Both the position numbers and the translations under genes were made by a program. From Clostridiaceae bacterium (GTDB lineage Bacteria > Bacillota > Clostridia > SK-Y3): DNA of 64,000 nt. The notes under the pieces are model-generated. The model ran no database searches. It was given only the letters and a program-made list of their open reading frames with translations, and was not told the DNA's origin. Shown piece after piece: positions 56,064 to 64,000 of the stretch. Positions within the stretch are counted from its first letter, which is position 1. Each line of letters starts with the position of its first letter. Location of the stretch: the NCBI GenBank assembly GCA_012735465.1, contig JAAYHJ010000018.1:1-64000 (forward strand), given 5' to 3'.

Positions 56064-57578
56064 TTGAGGCGCTTAAAAAAGAAAGATGCCAAAAACCTTG
56101 ATTGGGTCGATAAAGCACCTGCTGTTGCGATGATAGCAACTATTGTACTCCAAGGAAGTTATTTTCCTATCGAATATATGAGCATTTCGTTGGTAATTTG
56201 TATAATACTTTTATATAGGTTGAGCTTAAAACAAGATCATGTTTATATAAACAAATCTGTAATGGTGTTGTCACTGCTGCTTTGTTCCATGTATGTCATT
56301 TCCACTGTGTTTGTTTCTTGTGATAAATATGCCGCGGCGACAGAGACATTCAAGGTATTTGGCTTTATGCTTTTTTTAGCAGTTTGCCTGACGCAGCGCA
56401 ACAAAATAGCACTTCTGGGAGGAACTTTGATAGGAATCCTTTGTGTAAGTGTTGTGGGATTGACAGCATACATAGGAAAGTGGGGCATTGACAGCATGCT
56501 GCTTGAAGATAGAGGCTTGCTGAGGCTGCAATCCATTATCCAATATGCAAATACAACAGCACTTCTAATGGGAATAGGATTTTTCATATCTCTTTATTTC
56601 ATGGAGCGGCAAAAAGAAAATTCAAAAAAAACGGTTTATGCAGCAGTAGGATATGTTTTACTCATTTCACTGGTTTTAACTTTTTCAAGGTCCATGATAG
56701 GCATTTTTACATTTCTTTTGGTTATCACTGTTTTTTGTATGAGAGGGTACTTGATGAGAGCAGCTGTCGTTTTAGAGTTTGTATTAGCAACAGCTGTGGG
56801 CTATTTATTGAACAAGCTGGTGTTAGGCGGACAATCCTTAATGGCAGTTGTACTGCTTTGTCTTTCTATATTGCTTGTTGTATATGTTTTTTTAAAACTT
56901 AGCAGTATACCGCAGCTTATTGGGAAAACGATATACTATATTTTTGTGACTTTACTATTTGTCGTGCCAGCGGGCATTTTTGCTGTGGTATATTTCAGGA
57001 AGTTAGATCTGTTATCTTTGATGGGTAGCACTTTTGCAAGCAGATTGGTGTATATGCAAGATGGCTTATCAATAATATTGAAGAACCCTATTATGGGTAT
57101 AGGCCCGGGAGGATGGATGGAACGACAGTTTATTTATCAAACTGCCCAGTATTTTGTCCGTTATGTGCATAACGGTTTTATACAATTGGCACTGGATGCA
57201 GGAGTTGGTGCGTTGGCAGTATTTATTGCTATTATAGTCATTTTTTATGTTCATATAATACGCAAATATAAAAAAACGCATGAGTTTTATTATTTTATTA
57301 TTCTTATGATAATGACGTTAATAATGCTTCACAGTTTATTGGATATCGATATGAGCTTTTTATCAGTAAACGCTATTATAGCACAGTGTATTGCCATAGC
57401 CGTTGAGGACCAATCTAAGGGGTGCAGTACAAAAACAGGTTTATACAAAAGGTATGTCAAACCGGCAATGGTAATTTTTTTGGTCATCACAGTTTATTAT
57501 ATTATAGGTGACATAAGCTTTCAAAAAGCACAGCAAAGTTTTATCAACAAGGATTTTAAGACAGCTGAAAGAATGTAA
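56064..57578 (+). CDS. O-antigen ligase (Wzy/WaaL-like) membrane protein, interrupted by an in-frame TAA
   Basis: 504 residues with about twelve membrane segments and the O-antigen ligase pattern: LTFSRSMIGIFTF, then a loop with MGIGPGGWMERQF and YVRYVHNGFIQLALDAG (conserved His). Such enzymes join or polymerise lipid-linked glycans outside the membrane. GAGGGGAG precedes the TTG at 56064. After KTAERM comes TAA (57576-57578), and the same frame continues directly with a TPR-like tail to 58025. Clostridial relatives often carry such a TPR tail on the same chain, so the TAA appears to split one gene of 654 codons. Confidence 0.82.
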   Translation: MRRLKKKDAKNLDWVDKAPAVAMIATIVLQGSYFPIEYMSISLVICIILLYRLSLKQDHVYINKSVMVLSLLLCSMYVISTVFVSCDKYAAATETFKVFGFMLFLAVCLTQRNKIALLGGTLIGILCVSVVGLTAYIGKWGIDSMLLEDRGLLRLQSIIQYANTTALLMGIGFFISLYFMERQKENSKKTVYAAVGYVLLISLVLTFSRSMIGIFTFLLVITVFCMRGYLMRAAVVLEFVLATAVGYLLNKLVLGGQSLMAVVLLCLSILLVVYVFLKLSSIPQLIGKTIYYIFVTLLFVVPAGIFAVVYFRKLDLLSLMGSTFASRLVYMQDGLSIILKNPIMGIGPGGWMERQFIYQTAQYFVRYVHNGFIQLALDAGVGALAVFIAIIVIFYVHIIRKYKKTHEFYYFIILMIMTLIMLHSLLDIDMSFLSVNAIIAQCIAIAVEDQSKGCSTKTGLYKRYVKPAMVIFLVITVYYIIGDISFQKAQQSFINKDFKTAERM

Positions 57579-57581
57579 CGC

Positions 57582-58025
57582 TTGAGCGGATATTTTAGGC
57601 CATTCGATGGTGAAGTATATTACAATCTGGCCTATTGTTACCAGTATCAAAATAAAAGCAAGCAGGAGGCATATCAATTGCTAAAAAAGGCCAGAAGTAT
57701 GGATATGTACAATGTACAGTATATAAAAGAAATGATTGTTTATGTATATAAGGAAAATCAATTCCAACAGATGTACTTGCTGGCAAATGAATGGACCGAT
57801 ATACAGCCTATGGAAGTTCAAGGGTACGAGTCATCAATGCTGGCGTTGTATGAGATGTATAAAAAAGGTGATATAGAACTGGAGCAGTTGGAAATGGAGA
57901 AAAGTAAATTATTCAACAAGGTAAATATTGCAAATAAAAAGAGGAATCGGCTTTCTAAATATATTGCTAACCAGAGTATTATCTCAATTGATGAGGAGTG
58001 GAAAGCAATATTTGAAAGCAGGTGA
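57582..58025 (+). CDS. TPR-like tail of the O-antigen-ligase-like protein, after the TAA
   Basis: 147 codons in the same frame as the ligase, one codon after its TAA. Helical repeats of TPR type are visible: GEVYYNLAYCYQYQNKSKQE, AYQLLKKARSMDMYNVQYIK. The TTG at 57582 has no ribosome site, so it is unlikely to be made on its own. Then 58026-58230 holds no gene apart from the leader of the next one. Confidence 0.65.
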   Translation: MSGYFRPFDGEVYYNLAYCYQYQNKSKQEAYQLLKKARSMDMYNVQYIKEMIVYVYKENQFQQMYLLANEWTDIQPMEVQGYESSMLALYEMYKKGDIELEQLEMEKSKLFNKVNIANKKRNRLSKYIANQSIISIDEEWKAIFESR

Positions 58026-58230
58026 TTGTTATGATATGCATAAGAGGCAAAAATGCATTCTGAATCTGAATCTATATGTGGGAATACCGACATTTTCAAG
58101 GCGATGGGTATATTTCCTTCCTCGTTGAAACGGTGTGCTGTAAGGTATATTATGCTCATTTAAAATATTCATTTGTAATAAATGGGTATGGTATAAATAA
58201 AAGCTAATTCAATAAAAAGGGGGAAAAGGT

Positions 58231-60474
58231 ATGAATTTTAAAACAAAATTACTATTTAAAAGCTTATCCATCGTGATGTCTATTGTAATGTTTACTGTCA
58301 CTTTCGCAGCAGTTCCGTCTACAGCCGGTGCGCAGGAGTTGAAGACAGTGGATGAAGTCCAGGTTATTACACTGCCGGTTATGCAAAAGCCGGGGTATGA
58401 TAACCAATTCACATCCGACCAGTTCAGGCTTGCATCCTCAGAACAGACAAGCGATGAAGAAGATGGTGGGGTAGAAATAGGGTATAGTAGTGCGGTTTAC
58501 TACAGTTCTACGGCTGAAAAAGCAATTGCGTTTATTGATATTCAGGGTCTTGACGACACTATTGATACTATGTTGACACTAATAGATGAAGAAGGCATAC
58601 AAGTCAATATCGGTAATGTCAAGAGCGGAGCATTTTTAATACCTATTAGCGAAATTCATCCGGGAACATATCAATTAAACCTTAAAGGTATGATAAACGG
58701 GCAGGTTATTTTTGACGAAGTTTTCGGAGATATGACCTTTTATAAAGTAGGACCAATCCTTGCAAAAAAATATTACCCTATAAACCAGTTAGAATTTGAC
58801 CTAAATATATATCATTTTGGTCAGAATAAGCAAGCGTTTACAGATGAAAATATATCTGGAGTTTCTATTGAACTAAGAAAAGACGGGCAAACAAAGGCAA
58901 AGACAACGCATTTATTTGGAGAAAATGTTGGATATTATATTGATTATTATTATGAAGAAGAAACTTGCTATTATGACTATACGCTTGATGCAACTCTGTA
59001 TACAACAGAGCCAATTGAGCAAGGTGAATATGATGTTATCCTGATTAATAATGGGTATGAGCAGGATTTAGGCCAAGATTGCAAAGTTGTGGTAACGGAA
59101 CAGCCTATATTAGATTATGTTTATATAGCAGGAGACAATTATGATGATATTACCCCAAATACCAGATCTTTTATTGTGGAAATAGGAGGATACGGTATTT
59201 TCAGAGATATGGTGGAACTTCAGCTTGTAGATGAGCAGGGAAATGTAGTTGCAAATTCTACACAAAATGAATATATCGGTTATGATAATGAAACAGGTTT
59301 TACTGTAATCAGGTATAAACTCGAAGCTCAAGACGGCAAAAGCTTACAGGTAGGCGGGATGTATTACGTAAATATTGTGAATACGGGTGTGGAATTTGTA
59401 AGCAATGTTTCTGCTGCTTGGATTCAAGTAAGAGGGGAATTGCCTGAAATTACTGAAATTGATACACAAGAAGCTGCTATAGGGCGGCTTAGGCTAAAAA
59501 CACTTAATCTCAATGCCGGTCAGACGTATCGTGGTGAATGTGTAGTGAGAAAGGATATCTACTATACGTATACTAAGGATACCGATAGAATTCAAATATC
59601 GCTATACGGAATATTAAATATTGATGTGGAAAACTTATGTGTAAAAATTCAAGGGTTATCAGGTGCAGTTGATGCTGTCATTGATAAGGAAAGTGTACTT
59701 TCATATCAGGTAAGACGTCACAACATTGAATTTGATGTAGATATTAATCCCCCTTTGAAACGGGGTAAGTACGCACTTTCTATTTTACAAGGAAATGAAA
59801 CACTATATACAGAAACAATAAATGTATATGATTACGATGTGGTTGAATGGGACTGGGTAGAAATTGAAGGCGGGATAGTAGCCCTTAACATATACATGAA
59901 TGGTCTTTCAAAGGCAAAGAATTACACCGCCGTATGTTATAAGCATGACCCTGAGAACTATTCGTTTTATACATCTTCAGTGAGTTTACCGGTATCAATT
60001 GAGGGAGATCATATCAGCATATCCGGTGAGACACTGCGTGATTTAGGAATAGGTGATTATGAATATTATTCAATATACATAGAAGAAGATGGTAAGCTAA
60101 TAGGCAAAATTGATTTTTATCTTGATAGACCTATTGTAACCGATCTTGAGAGTATGTTTGATGTAAGTACAACCTTTAACATGAATTCTTTGAGGCCAAA
60201 CGTGCTGCTCGATGCCCGGGTAACGGTTACAAACAACAGTAATTTACAAATTCCTGTGCTTGTTATTGCCGCACTTTATAATGAAACGGGTAGGATGATT
60301 AACTTGTCTTATATCTCAAAGGATATTCCGGTAGGACAAACGGAGAATATGCATTCAGGATTTGTTTTGCCGTCTGATATCCAGGGCCATAAGGTCAAGG
60401 TTTTTGTGTGGGATGGAGAAGATTTAGAAACCTCCAATATGATACCTTTGTCTGAAGCGACAACGCTGGAGTAA
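58231..60474 (+). CDS. Large exported beta-rich protein of unknown function
   Basis: 747 residues. Signal peptide 1-35 (cut near AGA). The rest is rich in beta-strand with repeated patterns of about 90-110 residues (ISGVSIELRKDGQTKAK, DMVELQLVDEQGNVVAN), suggesting several Ig-like modules; no family is recognised. The last 100 residues or so (from about 645) match the C-terminal domain of the interrupted propeller protein: LYNETGRM, LPSDIQGHKVKVFVWDG. There are no SLH repeats or LPXTG motif. AAAGGGGGAAAAGG precedes the ATG. It lies between the ligase and the LtaS-like gene. Confidence 0.82.
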   Translation: MNFKTKLLFKSLSIVMSIVMFTVTFAAVPSTAGAQELKTVDEVQVITLPVMQKPGYDNQFTSDQFRLASSEQTSDEEDGGVEIGYSSAVYYSSTAEKAIAFIDIQGLDDTIDTMLTLIDEEGIQVNIGNVKSGAFLIPISEIHPGTYQLNLKGMINGQVIFDEVFGDMTFYKVGPILAKKYYPINQLEFDLNIYHFGQNKQAFTDENISGVSIELRKDGQTKAKTTHLFGENVGYYIDYYYEEETCYYDYTLDATLYTTEPIEQGEYDVILINNGYEQDLGQDCKVVVTEQPILDYVYIAGDNYDDITPNTRSFIVEIGGYGIFRDMVELQLVDEQGNVVANSTQNEYIGYDNETGFTVIRYKLEAQDGKSLQVGGMYYVNIVNTGVEFVSNVSAAWIQVRGELPEITEIDTQEAAIGRLRLKTLNLNAGQTYRGECVVRKDIYYTYTKDTDRIQISLYGILNIDVENLCVKIQGLSGAVDAVIDKESVLSYQVRRHNIEFDVDINPPLKRGKYALSILQGNETLYTETINVYDYDVVEWDWVEIEGGIVALNIYMNGLSKAKNYTAVCYKHDPENYSFYTSSVSLPVSIEGDHISISGETLRDLGIGDYEYYSIYIEEDGKLIGKIDFYLDRPIVTDLESMFDVSTTFNMNSLRPNVLLDARVTVTNNSNLQIPVLVIAALYNETGRMINLSYISKDIPVGQTENMHSGFVLPSDIQGHKVKVFVWDGEDLETSNMIPLSEATTLE

Positions 60475-60523
60475 TACCATTTAAAAAGATATAACTGGAG
60501 TAATACCATTTAAAAAGATATAA
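60466..60523 (+). repeat. 29-bp tandem duplication over a stop codon
   Basis: Two adjoining identical 29-bp copies (60466-60494 and 60495-60523) begin CTGGAGTAATACC. The first contains the last two codons and TAA of the preceding gene. Confidence 0.95.
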
Positions 60524-60570
60524 TATGTGACATAAGGACGGACAATTTTACTGTAAGTCGTGTGTACGCA

Positions 60571-60621
60571 GGCGTTAAAGGTGATCCACATACCTTGAAG
60601 GTATGAGGTGTCTTTAACGCC
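60571..60621 (+). terminator. Long nested hairpin, probable terminator
   Basis: GGCGTTAAAG pairs with CTTTAACGCC, and inside them CATACCT pairs with AGGTATG around TGA. A T-rich tail (TTCATTTTCATT) follows. It ends the gene at 60474 or forms a structured RNA end. Confidence 0.6.
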
Positions 60622-60724
60622 TTCATTTTCATTATATCGGAGTTTTTTTACTGGTTAAACCAAACTTTTCTTTCCGGAGCAGCAGTATCATTTCTGTAAT
60701 ATTTCAAGGGTTTCTTAACTTAGG

Positions 60725-60753
60725 TTGAAAATGTAGATATTTGAGTATATAAT
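60725..60753 (+). promoter_or_regulatory. Sigma-A promoter of the LtaS-like gene
   Basis: TTGAAA, 17 bases, TATAAT, about 37 bases before the TTG start. Confidence 0.7.
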
Positions 60754-60789
60754 AAAAAAGCTATATAATGTACAAGGGAGAGGGTATTC

Positions 60790-62652
60790 TTGGAAGGGGC
60801 TGTTATTGATAAAGATAAAAGGTCAGCACGAAAACTTATGATAGTTGCAGAGTGTTTTTACTGGTTACTGTTTATAGCATCCATCATGGTAAAGTGTTTT
60901 TATTTTCAGTATACAACTAAAGTAAATACACTTCCTTTTGATAAGCCATTAAATGTAAATATGTTGAAATCCTCTTTTGCTGTTATAATCATTATTTCCA
61001 GCATTATCTTTTTTTTGTTCAACAGGAAAAGGATTCTTGTGGTCATGGTTGCAGATTTGTTTTTATCTTGGCTTTTAATTGCGGATACCATTTATTTCCG
61101 CTATTATTCAAATGCCATTACCGTTCCCGTGCTTTACCAGGTAGGACTTATAGGTCCGATAACTGAAAGCATTAAAACATTGTTCAAAGTAAAGGATGTA
61201 GTATATGTGCTAGACTTACCTGTTATGATTGCCGGATTTATTTTCTTAAATAAAAAGGGGATAGAAGATATACGCATTCCTATAAGGGCATTGGCCATGA
61301 TTGTTTTGGTTGTTTTAAGCACCTTGCAGGTCAGGTGGGTATATAACCGTGCAGAAAATGTGAAATTTGCATATGACAATAATTTTGTAATTGAAAACAT
61401 GGGAATTTTATATTTTCATGGGTTCGATATAAAGCGGTTTGTAAAGGAAAACTTTTTTGAGGACAGGACATTAACAGAGGCAGAAAAAAATGAAATAGAT
61501 AATTTTTATAAGGAAAAGAAACCGGTTGGCGACCGGCTCAGGGGCAGTGAAAAGGGAAAAAATCTGATTATTGTCCAGGTGGAAGCTTTACAAGGATTTG
61601 TTATGAACCGTACGATAAATGGAAAGGAAATTACCCCCAATTTGAACCGTCTGGCAAGAAACAGCTATTATTTTGACCGAATATATCACCAGGTAGCGGG
61701 AGGTAATACTTCCGACGCAGAATTTCTAACCAATGTATCGCTGCACCCGGCAAAAGAGGGAGCTGTTTATTTTAGATATCCCAATAATCATTACGAATCG
61801 TTGCCTAAAGTTTTAAAGGCTAAGGGTTATGATACGTATGTATTTCACGGGTTTAGGCCAAGCTTTTGGAATAGAACGGTTATGTATAAGGCATTAGGTT
61901 TTGATACCTACATGAGTCTGGATGATTATGTGGTGGATGAAAAAGTGGGATGGGCCATTAGTGATGCATCCTTTTTCAGGCAGTCTTTAGATAGAATAGA
62001 TATGAGCAAACCTTTTTACGGGTTCTTTATTACCCTTTCAAGCCATCATCCTTATGATGCGTTCATAAACTATGATTTTGACGTGGGTGAATACGAAGGG
62101 ACCCAACTGGGTAATTTTCTCAAGGCAGCAAATTATGTGGATAAATGCATAGGAGACTTGGTGCAACAACTGAAAGATCGGGGGATATATGAGAATACCC
62201 TTTTGGTTATATATGGGGATCATTCGGCATTATTTGAAGACCAGGTGGCAGATTTAACCAAGTTCCTGGGATTTGAATACAGTGAACTTGAGTGGACAAA
62301 GATTCAAAAAGTGCCTCTTTTAATTCACAGCAGTGGCATAAAGGATACGGAGCCTATTCATGTGACCGGGGGAGAGATTGATATTCTGCCGACCATTGCA
62401 AATCTAATGGATTTTGAGGTCCCCTTTGCCCTGGGAAAAGATTTGTTAAATACGGACAGGGGATATGCTGTTTTGAGAAACGGCTCGGTTGTTATGGATG
62501 ATGTAATATATCTCAGCAAGACGGATGAGATTTATTCCTTGGAAACCGGACAGCCTGTTGAAGATGAAGGTTACAGGCAAGAGATTGAGCGTCTTAGAAA
62601 AGAATTAGATATTTCCGATATTATACTTCAGAAGAATGCGCTGAAGCGTTAA
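60790..62652 (+). CDS. LTA synthase (LtaS)-family membrane sulfatase-fold enzyme
   Basis: 620 residues: five membrane segments in the first 200, then an extracellular alkaline-phosphatase/sulfatase fold. The catalytic threonine lies in GGNTSDAEFLTN (Thr307), preceded by IIVQVEALQGFV and followed by TYVFHGFRPSFWNR, TLSSHHPY and VIYGDHSALF, all LtaS family marks. These enzymes move glycerol-phosphate from phosphatidylglycerol to lipoteichoic acid or related polymers. AAGGGAGAGGG precedes the TTG. Whether it makes LTA, primes it, or modifies another polymer cannot be told. Confidence 0.92.
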   Translation: MEGAVIDKDKRSARKLMIVAECFYWLLFIASIMVKCFYFQYTTKVNTLPFDKPLNVNMLKSSFAVIIIISSIIFFLFNRKRILVVMVADLFLSWLLIADTIYFRYYSNAITVPVLYQVGLIGPITESIKTLFKVKDVVYVLDLPVMIAGFIFLNKKGIEDIRIPIRALAMIVLVVLSTLQVRWVYNRAENVKFAYDNNFVIENMGILYFHGFDIKRFVKENFFEDRTLTEAEKNEIDNFYKEKKPVGDRLRGSEKGKNLIIVQVEALQGFVMNRTINGKEITPNLNRLARNSYYFDRIYHQVAGGNTSDAEFLTNVSLHPAKEGAVYFRYPNNHYESLPKVLKAKGYDTYVFHGFRPSFWNRTVMYKALGFDTYMSLDDYVVDEKVGWAISDASFFRQSLDRIDMSKPFYGFFITLSSHHPYDAFINYDFDVGEYEGTQLGNFLKAANYVDKCIGDLVQQLKDRGIYENTLLVIYGDHSALFEDQVADLTKFLGFEYSELEWTKIQKVPLLIHSSGIKDTEPIHVTGGEIDILPTIANLMDFEVPFALGKDLLNTDRGYAVLRNGSVVMDDVIYLSKTDEIYSLETGQPVEDEGYRQEIERLRKELDISDIILQKNALKR

Positions 62653-62660
62653 AAAATAAT

Positions 62661-62694
62661 AAAAGGGTGCCGTATGCTTACGGCCCCTCTTTTT
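62661..62694. terminator. Bidirectional terminator
   Basis: GCCGTA, four bases, TACGGC, with outer imperfect A/T pairing and T-runs on both strands, between convergent genes. Confidence 0.75.
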
Positions 62695-62699
62695 ATTGC

Positions 62700-64000
62700 C
62701 TAAAACAATTTTTTTATCTCATAAGTAACATTGTTACCATTTACCGTGACAAGGATATATTGGTATGAATCTACCAGGGATACGATATTTTTAACATCTA
62801 CTTTTTTTATTCCGGCAGTGCTTATATACCTTACACCGTTTTCTATTTCACAGCTTGTTTTTTCATCATTGTAAAAAACAAGTATTGTTTTACCCTTTTC
62901 TGCAAGCTCGCTGAGCATATCTTTAAACAGCTGAGCTTCATCCGTATCAGTAAAACTTGTTATTGGCCTGGGCAGGAAAAGGAATACATTTTGTGTGCTG
63001 ATGCTGTTTAGAGTATTCTTCAGCCATGTCCACTGGTTGGCATTGGTTTTGCGGAAGCCGTCATTGGAATTATCCAGGTGTATGAAAGTGCTTCCTTTGT
63101 ACACAAAGGAGTGATAACCGCTTGTTATGAGCGTTTTGGTTTTCAGGCGGCTTAATGTACTTGAATCTATACTGCCTACAAAGGCGGACAGCTCGGACTG
63201 TTTATTAAAAACGGATGTTACCCTGCCCATAAGTATGCTGTCAAGAAGGGTTTTGCGCTTAATGGTATTACCAAATACTGTAAACCTAAAGCTGTTTTCA
63301 CTGTTGGACAATTCAGAAGGTTTATTTAATGCATCGGGCAATTTTTTGTCTTCCGGAAGTTCAATATCCGGTACACCGGTACTGGAATATTTGAATGTCA
63401 GGTTATCCATATATATGGAGCCTTTATTTTTAATACTTGCATCCTTTTGAACAACATACAAACGGGTAAGCCGCATGGGTTGTTTAATACCTGCCGGAAT
63501 GACGGCTTCGACATATTTCCATCCATCCCAGTCTATAGAATTTGCAAAATCTATGCGGTGGACCTGGTCGGATGAGTCACGGATTTCGCCGCGAAGCCAG
63601 TGCTGCAGATTACTGCTGCCATATACCCAAAGGCCTATTTTTTCCACACCCGCATTGATTATTATACCGTCATTAGCCAGTTTTAAATATGCTGCCTTTG
63701 TCTCGGTTTGCTCAGAAGTAAAATCAAAAGTTAATTTTCCCGAGTAACTGCCGCCCTTTTTTTGCTCGGACGACAGCTCATATTTCCCTTCCACATACGT
63801 CGGGTAGGATAAAAAGGTACCGTTTATCGATTCAAATTCATCCACAACGCCTCCCGAATCTATTGAAAGATAGGCATGGGCATTTACCTGGCCTAAAGAT
63901 GCGGTTATAATGCCGGAACCTTTTTTTAGAGCCTTAATCCCATCGGCTGTAACGGTTGCAATTTCACCGGGTATATCCCATTTGACATCGGTAAGGGAGA
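62700..64000 (-). CDS. C-terminal part of a surface protein (Ig-like, carbohydrate-binding-like and phosphoesterase-like parts), open at the right edge
   Basis: At least 433 codons; the frame is open through the window edge, so the true start lies outside. In order: the end of a BIG2-like module (GEIATVTADGIKALKKGSG), a jelly-roll domain resembling carbohydrate-binding modules (WDGWKYVEAVIPAG, GSIYMDNLTFKY), and a domain reminiscent of calcineurin-type phosphoesterases (FIHLDNSNDGFRK, ANQWTWLKNTLNS, NVFLFLPRPI) but without clear metal ligands. I recall this arrangement downstream of phosphodiester glycosidase domains in clostridial proteins; the missing N-terminus may hold one. A GTG at 63845 is an internal in-frame codon, not a supported start. 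Confidence 0.75.
   Translation of the reverse strand, partial: SLTDVKWDIPGEIATVTADGIKALKKGSGIITASLGQVNAHAYLSIDSGGVVDEFESINGTFLSYPTYVEGKYELSSEQKKGGSYSGKLTFDFTSEQTETKAAYLKLANDGIIINAGVEKIGLWVYGSSNLQHWLRGEIRDSSDQVHRIDFANSIDWDGWKYVEAVIPAGIKQPMRLTRLYVVQKDASIKNKGSIYMDNLTFKYSSTGVPDIELPEDKKLPDALNKPSELSNSENSFRFTVFGNTIKRKTLLDSILMGRVTSVFNKQSELSAFVGSIDSSTLSRLKTKTLITSGYHSFVYKGSTFIHLDNSNDGFRKTNANQWTWLKNTLNSISTQNVFLFLPRPITSFTDTDEAQLFKDMLSELAEKGKTILVFYNDEKTSCEIENGVRYISTAGIKKVDVKNIVSLVDSYQYILVTVNGNNVTYEIKKLF

Noticed and set aside
57928-58128. A small forward frame after the TPR tail
   Set aside because: No ribosome site, overlaps the TPR frame, and no recognisable features.

Overview
The window comes from an endospore-forming, flagellated, low-GC Gram-positive bacterium of the class Clostridia. 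Evidence: many sporulation genes (spoIID, spoIIQ-type, spoIIID, spoVG, spoVT, spoVB, yabP, yabQ, sleB), a flagellar rod gene pair beside mbl, strong AGGAGG-type ribosome sites with frequent TTG and GTG starts, a sigma-54 gene, and several S-layer homology (SLH) proteins. A relative of the Acetivibrio/Ruminiclostridium group is my guess from gene order and SLH content; no 16S gene is present to settle it.

Layout. (1) 0.3-4.6 kb: an Ig-like/SLH surface protein converging on rpoN. (2) 4.9-14.3 kb: wall and sporulation block ywmB-murA-spoIID-spoIIQ, an inverted spoIIID, then mbl, two flagellar rod genes, a FlgJ-like gene, a phosphodiester glycosidase and fabZ. (3) 14.4-23.7 kb: three SLH proteins in a row, two of them giant fibronectin type III proteins. 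(4) 23.7-41.8 kb: a conserved housekeeping chain, murC (reverse), purR, spoVG, a short glmU, prs, pth, mfd, a PrsA-like foldase, spoVT, spoVB, mazG, HU, rqcP, yabP, yabQ, divIC, an S1 protein, tRNA-Leu, tRNA-fMet and mnmA. (5) 42.1-50.1 kb: a membrane-anchored repeat protein, a ChvE/MmsA/MmsB-type sugar ABC transporter, a Crp/Fnr regulator, a DUF445 gene broken by a frameshift, a DUF3298-like protein and a SleB-type hydrolase. (6) 50.4-64 kb: accessory envelope region with a repeat/beta-propeller exported protein, a small reductase/oxidase/VOC cassette behind a MerR-type promoter, an O-antigen-ligase-like protein with a TPR tail, a large exported protein, an LtaS-like enzyme and the end of a surface protein that leaves the window.

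How the genes fit together. Much of the window serves the cell envelope: precursor synthesis (murA, murC, glmU), elongation and division (mbl, divIC), forespore engulfment and cortex or coat (spoIID, spoIIQ, spoVB, yabP, yabQ, sleB), and surface display (SLH proteins and the 50-64 kb region). 

Most unusual points: three genes between 47.7 and 58.0 kb are each broken by one lesion while both halves stay recognisable (an A7 run in -1 slippage phase in the DUF445 gene; single in-frame TAA codons in the propeller protein and in the O-antigen ligase-TPR protein). Two exported proteins of that region share a C-terminal domain. GlmU has lost its whole acetyltransferase half, spoIIID is inverted relative to its usual neighbours, and a textbook MerR-type promoter with a 19-bp spacer precedes the reductase cassette. 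No CRISPR array, transposase, phage module or rRNA was seen.
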